From Acetobacter pasteurianus subsp. pasteurianus LMG 1262 = NBRC 106471 (GTDB taxonomy: Bacteria; Pseudomonadota; Alphaproteobacteria; Acetobacterales; Acetobacteraceae), in NCBI RefSeq assembly GCF_000285275.1, contig NZ_CADO01000139.1:335106-399105 (forward strand): a DNA stretch of 64,000 bases. The letters are read 5' to 3'. Of this stretch, positions 16,817-25,260 are shown one piece after another (the stretch's first letter is position 1; each line of letters begins with the position of its first letter). Below the pieces are notes generated by a model. It was given only the letters and a program-made list of their open reading frames with translations. It had not been told where the DNA came from and did no database searches. Both the position numbers and the translations under genes were made by a program.

Positions 16817-17797
16817 ATGGCTGAAACACTTAAGGTTGGCGTAATTGGAGCCGGACATTTCGGACGTTTTCATGCCTTGAAAGTGCGCCACGTTGCGCGG
16901 GAAACGCTTGTGGGGCTGTTTGACCCCGACAGCAAGCGCGCCGCCTTGGTGGCGAAGGAAGCCGGATGCCCCGTTATGCAGGATGTAGATACTCTGCTGG
17001 CTGCGTGCGATGCCGTAGTGGTGGCTGCGCCTGCGGAATTCCATTTTGAACTGGCGGTGCAAGCCCTGCGGGCTGGCAAGCATGTGCTGGTAGAAAAACC
17101 GATAGCCGCCACGCTGGAACAGGCCGATTTTTTGGTGACGCTGGCGCAGGAAAGCAGGCTGGTATGTCAGGTAGGGCATTTGCTGCGCTATTCTGCCGAG
17201 CACGACGCCATTACCCAGCGCATCACCCGGCCACTTTATATAGAGGCCACACGCATTGCCCCCTACAAGCCGCGTGGCACGGATGTATCTGTTATTCTGG
17301 ATCTGATGATCCATGATCTGGATCTGGTTCTGGCTATTGTAGATAGCCCCATTGCGCAGGTGGATGCCTTGGGTGCGGCTGTCAGCTCCGCGCATGAAGA
17401 TATTGCCAATGCGCGCGTGCGGTTTGAAAACGGCTGTGTGGCCACCATTACCGCCAGCCGCATTTCATTAAAAACAGAACGACGCATGCGTCTGTTTTCT
17501 GAGGAAGGTTACCTGTCCGCCGATTTCGTAAAGCGGGAGCTCACGATGATTGGCCGTGATCGCGGTTTGCCGTTGCCGGGAACGGGTGGATTCCGGCGCG
17601 AGCACATCACATGGAAAGAGCATGATTCGCTGTTGGCTGAGCACGAAGCTTTTGTTGCTGCGTGCCTGGATGGTGCCCCTGTGGTGGTGGACGCAAATGC
17701 TGGTCGGCGTGCTCTGGCGGCGGCTCTGGCCGTGGCAGATGGTATTGCCGAATCTCGCCGCCGGATGGAACTTTCCGGACTGATTCGGGCCGAATAA
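16817..17797 (+). CDS. Gfo/Idh/MocA family NAD(P)-dependent oxidoreductase
   Basis: From ATG 16817, 326 residues. The N-terminal Rossmann fold shows LKVGVIGAGHFGRFHALK and FDPDSK, followed by the family motifs DAVVVAAPAEFHFELA and AGKHVLVEKPIA, where Lys is the usual catalytic residue of the EKP motif. The C-terminal beta-sheet domain contains DLMIHDLDLVLAIV with the conserved His-Asp. Substrates in this family are sugars or cyclitols; nothing here fixes the substrate. The frame is open further upstream to 16601, but that part is not family-like. Confidence 0.88.
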   Translation: MAETLKVGVIGAGHFGRFHALKVRHVARETLVGLFDPDSKRAALVAKEAGCPVMQDVDTLLAACDAVVVAAPAEFHFELAVQALRAGKHVLVEKPIAATLEQADFLVTLAQESRLVCQVGHLLRYSAEHDAITQRITRPLYIEATRIAPYKPRGTDVSVILDLMIHDLDLVLAIVDSPIAQVDALGAAVSSAHEDIANARVRFENGCVATITASRISLKTERRMRLFSEEGYLSADFVKRELTMIGRDRGLPLPGTGGFRREHITWKEHDSLLAEHEAFVAACLDGAPVVVDANAGRRALAAALAVADGIAESRRRMELSGLIRAE

Positions 17798-17887
17798 AAC
17801 CGAACAGGAAACCGCGCCACAGAAGCGGGAGAAAACCGCCAGTTTCAAAATTTCAAGCCCCTTTTTCTGGCTTTGTGTGTAAAATTT

Positions 17888-17933
17888 CACTAGATATAGG
17901 GGGCGAGATAGAGCACAAGCACGAGATATGGTG
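17888..17933 (+). promoter_or_regulatory. Tandem NrdR-box-like sites upstream of nrdA
   Basis: CACTAGATATAGGG (17888-17901) and CACGAGATATGGTG (17920-17933) match the palindromic NrdR box CACTATATATAGTG at 12 and 11 of 14 positions. They lie 32 bp apart centre to centre, about three helical turns, the spacing usual for NrdR pairs. They lie 60-110 bp before the nrdA start. Confidence 0.7.
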
Positions 17934-17995
17934 CGGAGGCATAGCCCCCCATCTGACCCCAAAATTGACGCAGAAAATAGCGGAGTAACCCAGCC

Positions 17996-19927
17996 ATGAC
18001 CCTGATTGACGTACAGGAAAATGACATTCGTCGTTCCTCGTCCGGGGGCGCAGAAGCTGGGGAGCCCGATCTGTTCAACGCTGGTAAGATGGAAGATATG
18101 GTGCAACTGCCCGGCCACCATCAGGTGCGGGTGGATCGCTCACGTGATGCGCTGCTGACACCTTTTGGCAAGGCTACGCTGGATAACCGTTACCTGCTGC
18201 CGGATGAAGGGTATCAGGATCTGTTTGGCCGTGTGGCCTCGTACTATGGGGCAGATGCCGCCCATGCCCAGCGTATTTATGATTACATCAGCAAGCACTG
18301 GTTCATGCCGGCAACGCCTGTTCTGTCTAACGGCGGAACATCACGCGGCCTGCCTATTTCGTGCTTTCTGAACGAGGCCAGCGATAGCCTGAAGGGCATT
18401 GTTGACCTGTGGAACGAGAACGTCTGGCTGGCCAGTAAGGGCGGCGGCATTGGCTCCTATTGGGGCAACCTGCGCTCCATTGGTGAAAATGTTGGCCGTA
18501 ATGGGAAAACATCGGGCGTTATTCCGTTCATCCGCGTGATGGATAGCCTTACGCTGGCTATTTCTCAGGGTTCTTTGCGCCGTGGGTCTGCTGCGGTGTA
18601 TCTGCCGGTTTGGCACCCGGAAATTGAAGAATTTATCGAACTGCGTCGCCCCACAGGGGGAGATCCCAACCGTAAGGCGCTGAACCTGCATCATGGCGTG
18701 CTGGTGTCAGATGCCTTCATGCGGGCGGTGGAAAGTGATGATGAATGGGCGCTGATTTCCCCCAAGGATGGTAGCGTTATCCGCAAGATTTCTGCCCGTG
18801 GGTTGTGGATCCGTATTCTTACGGCCCGCATGGAGCAGGGCGAGCCCTACATTGTGTATTCTGACCACGTGAACAACGCGCGGCCGGAACATCACAAGCT
18901 GGCCGGATTGGAAGTGAAAACCTCCAATCTGTGTTCCGAAATTACGCTGCCAACCGGGATCGATCATCACGGCAAGGCGCGTACGGCTGTGTGCTGCCTT
19001 TCCTCCCTCAATCTGGAAACGTGGGACCAGTGGAAAGATAATCCGCAGTTTATTGAGGACGTGATGCTGTTCCTCGATAACGTGTTGCAGGATTTTATTG
19101 ATCGCGCGCCAGAAGACATGCACCGCGCCAAATATGCGGCCATGCGTGAACGTTCTGTTGGGCTAGGTGTTATGGGGTTCCATAGCTTCCTGCAAAGCCG
19201 CAACGTACCGTTTGAAAGCGTGGTAGCAAAAGTCTGGAACCGTAAGATTTTCAAGCATATTCGTGAGCAGGCGGATGCTGCATCCTGCAAGTTGGCGGAA
19301 CTGCGCGGCCCATGCCCGGATGCTGAAGAATACGGTATTATGGAACGCTTTTCTAACAAGATGGCCATTGCGCCCACGGCGTCCATTTCCATTATTGCTG
19401 GCAATGCCAGCCCCGGAATTGAGCCCATTGCGGCCAATGTGTTCTTGCAGAAAACGCTTTCCGGCTCCTTCACGGTGCGTAACCGGCATTTGCAGAAGCT
19501 GCTGGAAGAAAAAGGGCAGGATACGCCTGAGGTGTGGTCTTCCATCACCACCAGCAAGGGCAGCGTGCAGCATCTGGATTTCCTGACCCAGCAGGAAAAA
19601 GACGTGTTTAAAACCGCGTTTGAGCTGGATCAGCGTTGGGTGGTGGAACATGCAGCAGACCGCCAGCCGTTTATCTGCCAGGCACAGTCCGTCAACCTGT
19701 TCCTGCCTGCGGATGTGCATAAGCGGGATCTGCACCAGATCCACTACATGGCTTGGAAAAAGGGCCTGAAATCTCTGTATTACTGCCGCAGTCTGTCTAT
19801 CCAGCGTGCAGATACAGTCAGCAATGTTCTGGCCAAGAATGACGTGATGAATGTGGATTCATCTCAGGCATCGTCAGGTTCCGCATCAAGCGGGAATGAC
19901 TACGAAGAATGCTTGGCCTGCCAGTAA
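17996..19927 (+). CDS. nrdA: Class I ribonucleotide reductase, large (alpha) subunit, without ATP cone
   Basis: A 643-residue catalytic subunit that reduces ribonucleoside diphosphates. Active-site elements: the redox Cys in LPISCFLNEASDS, the N-x-C-x-E motif in TSNLCSEITLP (radical Cys, with Asn and Glu), and the second redox Cys in TAVCCLSSLNLE. The radical-transfer tyrosine pair is in LKSLYYCRSL. The C-terminal tail ends with the shuttle cysteines in EECLACQ. At 643 residues it lacks the roughly 90-residue N-terminal ATP cone of E. coli NrdA, so dATP inhibition through that site is not expected. nrdB follows after 73 bases. Confidence 0.95.
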   Translation: MTLIDVQENDIRRSSSGGAEAGEPDLFNAGKMEDMVQLPGHHQVRVDRSRDALLTPFGKATLDNRYLLPDEGYQDLFGRVASYYGADAAHAQRIYDYISKHWFMPATPVLSNGGTSRGLPISCFLNEASDSLKGIVDLWNENVWLASKGGGIGSYWGNLRSIGENVGRNGKTSGVIPFIRVMDSLTLAISQGSLRRGSAAVYLPVWHPEIEEFIELRRPTGGDPNRKALNLHHGVLVSDAFMRAVESDDEWALISPKDGSVIRKISARGLWIRILTARMEQGEPYIVYSDHVNNARPEHHKLAGLEVKTSNLCSEITLPTGIDHHGKARTAVCCLSSLNLETWDQWKDNPQFIEDVMLFLDNVLQDFIDRAPEDMHRAKYAAMRERSVGLGVMGFHSFLQSRNVPFESVVAKVWNRKIFKHIREQADAASCKLAELRGPCPDAEEYGIMERFSNKMAIAPTASISIIAGNASPGIEPIAANVFLQKTLSGSFTVRNRHLQKLLEEKGQDTPEVWSSITTSKGSVQHLDFLTQQEKDVFKTAFELDQRWVVEHAADRQPFICQAQSVNLFLPADVHKRDLHQIHYMAWKKGLKSLYYCRSLSIQRADTVSNVLAKNDVMNVDSSQASSGSASSGNDYEECLACQ

Positions 19928-20000
19928 ACATTGGCTGCTAACAAACTGTTTATAAAAGAAAAATGACGGCCTCACGCGTGTTGCCGTCAAGGGAGGCAGC

Positions 20001-21020
20001 ATGAGCGAGCATATGTCTGGTCAGGAGCCGCAGCAGGAACAGAAGTTTGACCTGCTGACAGCCAACCCGGTTTACAAGCCGTTCCGCTATCCGTGGGCGT
20101 ATGATGCGTGGCTGACGCAGCAGCGCCTGCATTGGCTGCCGGAAGAAGTGCCTCTGGCTGATGACGTGAAAGACTGGCACCGCGTTTTAAACGAAGGTGA
20201 GCAGCATCTGGTCACGCAGATTTTCCGCTTCTTTACCCAGTCCGATGTGGAAGTGAACAACTGCTACATGAAGCACTACAGCCGTGTGTTTAAACCCACG
20301 GAAGTGCTGATGATGCTTTCAGCGTTCTCTAACATCGAAACTATCCATATTGCAGCGTACAGCTACCTTCTGGATACGCTCGGCATGCCCGAAACCGAGT
20401 ATTCCGCTTTCCTTAAATATAAGGAAATGAAGGATAAATACGATTACATGCAGACGTTCACTGTGGACAGCAAGCATGAAATCGCCAAAACGCTGGCAGC
20501 CTTTGGGGCCTTTACAGAAGGGCTTCAGCTTTTTGCATCCTTCGCCATTCTGCTGAACTTCCCGCGTTTCAACAAGCTCAAGGGTATGGGGCAGATTGTG
20601 TCATGGTCTGTGCGTGATGAAACACTGCATTGCCTTTCCATTATCCGCCTGTTCCGCGTGTTCATTCAGGAAAATCCTGAACTGTGGACAGAGCAGCTGC
20701 GTACGGAACTGACAGATATCTGCCGTACCATTGTAGAGCATGAAGAGGCCTTTATTGATCTGGCCTTTGAAATGGGTGCTGTAGAAGGGCTGAATGCGGA
20801 TCAGGTGAAAACCTACATCCACTTTATTGCAGACCGTCGCCTGACCCAGCTTGGGCTGGAGCCGATTTACAACACCACAACCAACCCGCTGCCGTGGCTG
20901 GACGATATGTTGAATGCGGTGGAACACACCAACTTCTTCGAAAACCGCGCTACGGAATACAGCCGTGCCTCCACATCCGGCACGTGGGAAGAAGCCTTCG
21001 AAAACTCAGTTTTCGAATAA
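20001..21020 (+). CDS. nrdB: Class I ribonucleotide reductase, small (beta) subunit
   Basis: A 339-residue ferritin-like protein carrying the diiron-tyrosyl cofactor. Ligands fit the class Ia pattern: Asp in TQSDVEVNN, the ExxHxxxY motif in IETIHIAAYSY (Glu, His and the radical Tyr), Glu in AFTEGLQLF and ExxH in VRDETLHCLS. The radical tyrosine is present, so this is not the tyrosine-less class Ic. No ATP cone is fused here either. GGGAGG precedes the ATG. A TGACGGC/GCCGTCA hairpin (19964-19989) in the nrdA-nrdB spacer ends about ten bases before the start. Confidence 0.95.
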   Translation: MSEHMSGQEPQQEQKFDLLTANPVYKPFRYPWAYDAWLTQQRLHWLPEEVPLADDVKDWHRVLNEGEQHLVTQIFRFFTQSDVEVNNCYMKHYSRVFKPTEVLMMLSAFSNIETIHIAAYSYLLDTLGMPETEYSAFLKYKEMKDKYDYMQTFTVDSKHEIAKTLAAFGAFTEGLQLFASFAILLNFPRFNKLKGMGQIVSWSVRDETLHCLSIIRLFRVFIQENPELWTEQLRTELTDICRTIVEHEEAFIDLAFEMGAVEGLNADQVKTYIHFIADRRLTQLGLEPIYNTTTNPLPWLDDMLNAVEHTNFFENRATEYSRASTSGTWEEAFENSVFE

Positions 21021-21025
21021 GCAGG

Positions 21026-21781
21026 TTACAGCCCCGGCAACGGGGCGCCTTCTTCCAGCACTGTGCGGGCAGTAGGGGTAAAAGCTCCGTCTGCCTCGTG
21101 CAGCACCAGCCCTGCCAGAACACGGGCAGGGCTTTTTACGCCCTTACGGGCCTGCACCAATACAATGCGCGATTCCCGCCCTGCCTTTGGCCAGAAGGGA
21201 TACAGCGTAACGCCGCCAAATCCAGCTTTGCTTAGGCAGAAAATGGCTTGGTCAGCCAAAGCAGCGGGCAGGGCAAGTGTAAGGCTGCCTTTATGGCGCA
21301 GGATTCGGGCAGCCCCCTCAATCCATGTAGGTAAAGTATCTGCCCCCATACGCCGGGCCAGATCACGCCGCGGGTGTGCCGAAGCCGTACCTAAAGGCGC
21401 ATGCCACGGCGGATTCGCCATGCAGTGGTCAAAATATTGTTCGGGCTGTGGCGTATCTGCCAGAAAAACATCGGGAAATGTGGCGTTCAGAATCCTGATA
21501 TTCTGTTGCTGGTTGGCGGCCATGTTTTGCTGGGCCAAGGCTGCCGTATCGCTTTCTTTTTCCACGCCCGTGCCATGAATGGTGGAAATGCGGTGGAGCA
21601 GGCAAAGGAGCCCCGCCCCAGCGCCACAGCCAATTTCCAGCACATGCTGGCCTGTGCGGGCCGGTACGGCGGCGGCCATAAGCACGGGCTCCAGCCCTGT
21701 GCGGTAGCCTTGCAGAAACTGACTATAGGAGATACGGCCACGCAAAAGCGTTCCGGAAGTAATGGCAAAACGAGCTGGCAT
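21026..21781 (-). CDS. SAM-dependent methyltransferase, TrmN6-like (tRNA1(Val) adenine N6)
   Basis: A 251-residue Rossmann methyltransferase with VLEIGCGAGAGLLCL (motif I) and the MANPPWH tetrapeptide (NPPW) typical of enzymes that methylate exocyclic amino groups of adenine or of Gln. The N-terminal TLLRGRISYSQFLQGYRTGLEPVLMAA resembles the TrmN6/YfiC start (RF...QP..G.R.G.DA.LLAA). I infer a tRNA modification role from this. It is convergent with nrdB, with only 5 bases between the stops, and divergent from the polyprenyl synthase. Confidence 0.7.
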   Translation of the reverse strand: MPARFAITSGTLLRGRISYSQFLQGYRTGLEPVLMAAAVPARTGQHVLEIGCGAGAGLLCLLHRISTIHGTGVEKESDTAALAQQNMAANQQQNIRILNATFPDVFLADTPQPEQYFDHCMANPPWHAPLGTASAHPRRDLARRMGADTLPTWIEGAARILRHKGSLTLALPAALADQAIFCLSKAGFGGVTLYPFWPKAGRESRIVLVQARKGVKSPARVLAGLVLHEADGAFTPTARTVLEEGAPLPGL

Positions 21782-21964
21782 GGTTTCCGATGGGAGCTAT
21801 GTGTCTGGCTGGCTTGAATTCGTAGGCGCTTGACCGTTTTTCAGGTGCCTCGCATATAGAAGAACGTCAACTCATCCCATGGCTGGGGGATAAAACGTTT
21901 GGGTGTTGCAATCAGTCTGTCAGAAACAGGCAGAACCACAAGCCAGGATGGATCTGGAGTTTCA

Positions 21965-22969
21965 GTGAGTAAACCAGGAGAAGCAGGCCTGAAAGCGCTG
22001 GCCGATTATCTTGCGTCGGACATGCTTGCCTGCAATCAGGTCATTGTAGACCGTATGCAAAGCCCCGTGGCACTTATACCGCAGCTTGCGGCCCATTTGG
22101 TGGCGGCTGGCGGTAAGCGGCTGCGGCCGTTGCTCACTCTGGCTGCGGCCAGAATGTGCGGCTACAACAATCAGGACGGGCGTATGCGGCATGTAGAAAT
22201 TGCCGCGTGTGTGGAATTTATTCACACAGCTACGCTGCTGCATGATGATGTAGTGGATGACAGCCAGCTCCGGCGTGGGCTGGCCAGTGCCAATGCCATT
22301 TTTGGCAACAAGGCTTCCGTGCTGGTGGGGGACTTCCTGTTTGCGCGGTCTTTCCAGATTCTGACGGCCGATGCCTCGCTGGGTGTGATGGCGATTCTGT
22401 CTGCGGCTTCTGCCACGCTGGCGGAAGGTGAGGTCATGCAGATGACCACGCAGAACGATCTCTCCACATCGGTGGAACAGTATCTGCAGGTCATCTACGG
22501 CAAAACCGCTGCGCTTTTTGCAGCTGCGTGCGAATCTGGCGCTGTTATTGGTGAAGCCACACCAGAACAGCGTGAGGCATTGCGCATGTATGGTGCCAAT
22601 TTGGGCATGGCTTTCCAGCTTGTGGATGATGCGCTGGACTATGCGGCAGATCAGGCCACGCTGGGCAAGGAAGTAGGGGACGATTTCCGTGAAGGAAAAG
22701 TCACTCTGCCTGTTCTGGCGGCTTATGATGCAGGAGATGAGGAAGACCGCATTTTCTGGCGCCGGGTGATTGAGGAATGTGATCAGCACCCCGGAGATCT
22801 GGAAGCTGCGCTGGACCGTATTGCAAAAACAAATGCAATTGGGATTACCCTGAAATGTGCGGAAGATTACGCAGCCAAGGCGCGTGAAAATCTTTCCATG
22901 TTCCCGGATGACACATTGAAGAACTTGTTGCTGGAAACAGCCAGCTATTCTGCCAGCCGCGAACGTTAA
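21965..22969 (+). CDS. ispB: Long-chain polyprenyl diphosphate synthase (ubiquinone side chain)
   Basis: A trans-isoprenyl diphosphate synthase. Seen: GGKRLRPLLTLAAA (IPP-binding region), the first aspartate-rich motif LLHDDVVDDSQLRRG (DDxxD), GDFLFARSFQ, and the second motif FQLVDDALDYAAD. The start used is GTG 21965, with GGAG six bases upstream, giving 334 residues; a TTG at 21899 would add 22 residues without clear support. It probably makes the C45 or C50 tail of ubiquinone, which acetic acid bacteria need for membrane dehydrogenases. The chain length cannot be read from sequence alone. Confidence 0.85.
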   Translation: MSKPGEAGLKALADYLASDMLACNQVIVDRMQSPVALIPQLAAHLVAAGGKRLRPLLTLAAARMCGYNNQDGRMRHVEIAACVEFIHTATLLHDDVVDDSQLRRGLASANAIFGNKASVLVGDFLFARSFQILTADASLGVMAILSAASATLAEGEVMQMTTQNDLSTSVEQYLQVIYGKTAALFAAACESGAVIGEATPEQREALRMYGANLGMAFQLVDDALDYAADQATLGKEVGDDFREGKVTLPVLAAYDAGDEEDRIFWRRVIEECDQHPGDLEAALDRIAKTNAIGITLKCAEDYAAKARENLSMFPDDTLKNLLLETASYSASRER

Positions 22970-22982
22970 AAGCGGCTGTGTA

Positions 22983-23852
22983 TTAGGGGCTGGCTATTAC
23001 GGAGGTGTAATAGCTGGCTTCTACCTCATTCATATCTTCCCATAATGTGGCGGCACTGAACCTGTAAGGTTTTAAGTGCGTGAACAGGGCTTGGTCATCC
23101 GGCAACGCCGTAAACCATGCGCAGGGATGTGCGTGGGCTTTTTGTGGTAAATGAGCCAGAAGGTTACAGGTATGCCGTGCCACGGCGGGGGCAGGGTCTA
23201 GCCATGTTAAACCGGGCGGGGAGAGCGCACGCAGGCGGTCCAGCACAAAGGTATAATGCGTGCAGCCAAGGCCTACGGCATCCAGCTGGTTAGAATCCGG
23301 GTGAACAAACAGCCCTTCAATTTCTTGCAAAATCGTAGAATCAGGCACGTCCTGCCCACGGAAGGCCAATTCCGCACAACCGGCCAGACCGGGGGCCGCG
23401 TGGGCAATAAGTGTACATTCCGGCGCGTAAAGCGCATGGAGCCGAGAAAGGTAAGGCCGCCGCACAGTTGCACGCGTGGCCAGCAGCCCAATCACCTTTG
23501 TTTGGGTTATACGTGCTGCCCAACGTATGGGCGGAACACACCCTACAAAAGGCATATCAGGCCACGCAGCGCGTAAGGCTTCCAGCGCCAATGTGCTGGC
23601 AGTGTTGCATGCCACCACCACAGCTTGCGGCTGGAGCCGCCGAATAGCCTGAGAAAGCAGGGAGACGATTCGCTCAATCAGAAAATCGTCGTCCTGTTCG
23701 CCATATGGAAAAATGGCGGTGTCGGCCAGATAATCTATGCAGATATCTGGTGCCAGCGCTTGAATGGCCCTGACAATACCCAAGCCCCCAATTCCGGAAT
23801 CAAATGCCAGAATATGCCGGGGGCCGGAAAGGGCAGGGCCATCTATCTGCAC
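22983..23852 (-). CDS. murI: Glutamate racemase
   Basis: From GTG 23852 the protein has 289 residues; the start lies four bases after the pyrE stop, with AAGGA upstream. The two half-domains carry the paired catalytic cysteines: VVVACNTASTLALEAL and AVGLGCTHYTFVLDRL. The N-terminal ILAFDSGIGGLGIVRAI is the racemase signature. It makes D-glutamate for peptidoglycan in the cytoplasm. It is translated just behind pyrE on the same mRNA, an unusual pathway mix. It converges with ispB. Confidence 0.9.
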   Translation of the reverse strand: MQIDGPALSGPRHILAFDSGIGGLGIVRAIQALAPDICIDYLADTAIFPYGEQDDDFLIERIVSLLSQAIRRLQPQAVVVACNTASTLALEALRAAWPDMPFVGCVPPIRWAARITQTKVIGLLATRATVRRPYLSRLHALYAPECTLIAHAAPGLAGCAELAFRGQDVPDSTILQEIEGLFVHPDSNQLDAVGLGCTHYTFVLDRLRALSPPGLTWLDPAPAVARHTCNLLAHLPQKAHAHPCAWFTALPDDQALFTHLKPYRFSAATLWEDMNEVEASYYTSVIASP

Positions 23853-23856
23853 CGTT

Positions 23857-24612
23857 TTATTTATCCTTGTTGGCTTTAAATGCAGCTGCTTCTTCCAAGG
23901 TGCCAACGCCACCGTGGCGGGCAGACCACGCACAAGGATCTTCCAGAAAACGCCGCACTTCAGATGCAGCTTCTTCAGAGAAGTATGGCCGTGTGGAGCA
24001 TGCTTCCAGCACATCCCACCATGTGCACAGGGCGTGCAGGGAGACGTTCATTTCTGCCAGCGTGTTCTGCGCGCCGGGGAAAACGCCGTAATAAAACACA
24101 ACAAATGCGTGGTTGATAATGGCGCCAGCATTGCGCAGTGCGTTGGCAAACTGCACTTTGGAGCCACCATCGGTGGTCAGATCTTCCACCAGCAGGGTGC
24201 GCATGTTTTCGGGCACATCGCCTTCAATCTGGGCGTTGCGGCCAAAACCTTTTGGCTTTTTGCGCACGTAAGCCATTGGCAGCATCATGCGGTCTGCCAT
24301 CCATGCGGCAAACGGAATACCTGCGGTTTCACCACCCACAACGGCATCCAGGCTTTCATACCCAACGTGGCGGCCGATTTTTTCCACCCCAAGTTCCATA
24401 ATTTTGGCACGGGCACGGGGGAAGAAGATAATGCGGCGGCAATCAATATAGACCGGAGATTTCCAGCCAGAAGTCAGGGTATACGGGTCTTCCGGGCGGA
24501 AATTTACGGCTTTGATTTCCAGCAGCAGGCGTGCGGTGGTCAGGGCCGCGTCGCGGTCCCAGTCGCTGGTCTCAGCGGGGTGGGCAGAGGCCACGCCTGA
24601 GGGTGATGTCAT
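23857..24612 (-). CDS. pyrE: Orotate phosphoribosyltransferase
   Basis: From ATG 24612 (AAGGA upstream) the protein has 251 residues. The PRPP-binding motif LLVEDLTTDGGSKVQFA, VVGGETAGIPFAAWMAD and the catalytic loop area RKKPKGFGRNAQIEGDV identify a phosphoribosyltransferase. TLTSGWKSPVYIDCRR is the OPRTase substrate segment. It converts orotate and PRPP to OMP. The C-terminal extension after residue about 180 makes it longer than the 213-residue E. coli enzyme, as in some alphaproteobacteria. Confidence 0.92.
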   Translation of the reverse strand: MTSPSGVASAHPAETSDWDRDAALTTARLLLEIKAVNFRPEDPYTLTSGWKSPVYIDCRRIIFFPRARAKIMELGVEKIGRHVGYESLDAVVGGETAGIPFAAWMADRMMLPMAYVRKKPKGFGRNAQIEGDVPENMRTLLVEDLTTDGGSKVQFANALRNAGAIINHAFVVFYYGVFPGAQNTLAEMNVSLHALCTWWDVLEACSTRPYFSEEAASEVRRFLEDPCAWSARHGGVGTLEEAAAFKANKDK

Positions 24613-24858
24613 GTGCGCATGTCCTTGAATTTGGCGGTTGTCTATATATGTTTGGAATAACGCCGCGGGCGTGGAAAATCCATGCCTGATATGGCAGTTT
24701 TCCTGCATATGCATGCCAGATAAAGATGTGCGCGGCATATGAGTGAAAAACTTGTGATGTTCAAAAGCTCCAGAATTGATTTTTGCACCTTGCTTATATG
24801 GCGGATGTAGCGTTTAATCATTCCCAGTTAAGATTGATTATCAGTTAAGGAATATGCC

Positions 24859-25098
24859 GTGGCCGCCGAAGCTAATCGTATCGCGCGCAAGTGTGAGCGG
24901 GCCGTTATAACGGCTTACAAGGAACTGCGCGAAGTTGGGACAGCGGATGTTACGGCATTTAATGCCTGCACCACTTTGTACCGCATTCATCATCCTGAAG
25001 CATCAGTGAATGAGGCGCGCCGCCTTGTGTCCGAATGGATTGATCATCACGTTGTCCGTATGGATTCCGGGCCAACCAAAGGGTGTGATTGCAACTAA
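24859..25098 (+). CDS. Small conserved-looking protein of unknown function
   Basis: A 79-residue protein from GTG 24859, with TAAGGA eight bases upstream; an ATG at 24854 is in another frame. It is mostly helical and charged (RIARKCERAVITAYKELREVG, EARRLVSEWIDHHVVRM), ending in GCDCN. A good ribosome site and its own terminator support it as real. I do not recognise a family. Two CAGTTAAG repeats (24827 and 24841) lie just upstream. Confidence 0.55.
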   Translation: MAAEANRIARKCERAVITAYKELREVGTADVTAFNACTTLYRIHHPEASVNEARRLVSEWIDHHVVRMDSGPTKGCDCN

Positions 25099-25129
25099 CA
25101 CACCAAGGGCGTAGCCCAATGTCATCAGG

Positions 25130-25160
25130 CGCATGTTCCGCAAGGGCATGCGTTTTTTTT
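25130..25160 (+). terminator. Terminator of the small gene at 24859
   Basis: CGCATG (25130-25135) pairs with CATGCG (25147-25152), followed by a run of eight T. Confidence 0.8.
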
Positions 25161-25210
25161 ATGCCCGAATGTTTGAGTGTATTTTGCGCTGGCTGAAAAG
25201 CAGGGCAAAC

Positions 25211-25246
25211 AAAAAGCCGGTCTCCCTTAGGGAAAACCGGCTTTTT
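25211..25246. terminator. Bidirectional terminator downstream of gltA
   Basis: AAAAAGCCGG (25211-25220) pairs with CCGGCTTTTT (25237-25246). It lies 14 bases past the gltA stop and faces the convergent small gene. Confidence 0.9.
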
Positions 25247-25260
25247 GGAGTTAACGGTTT

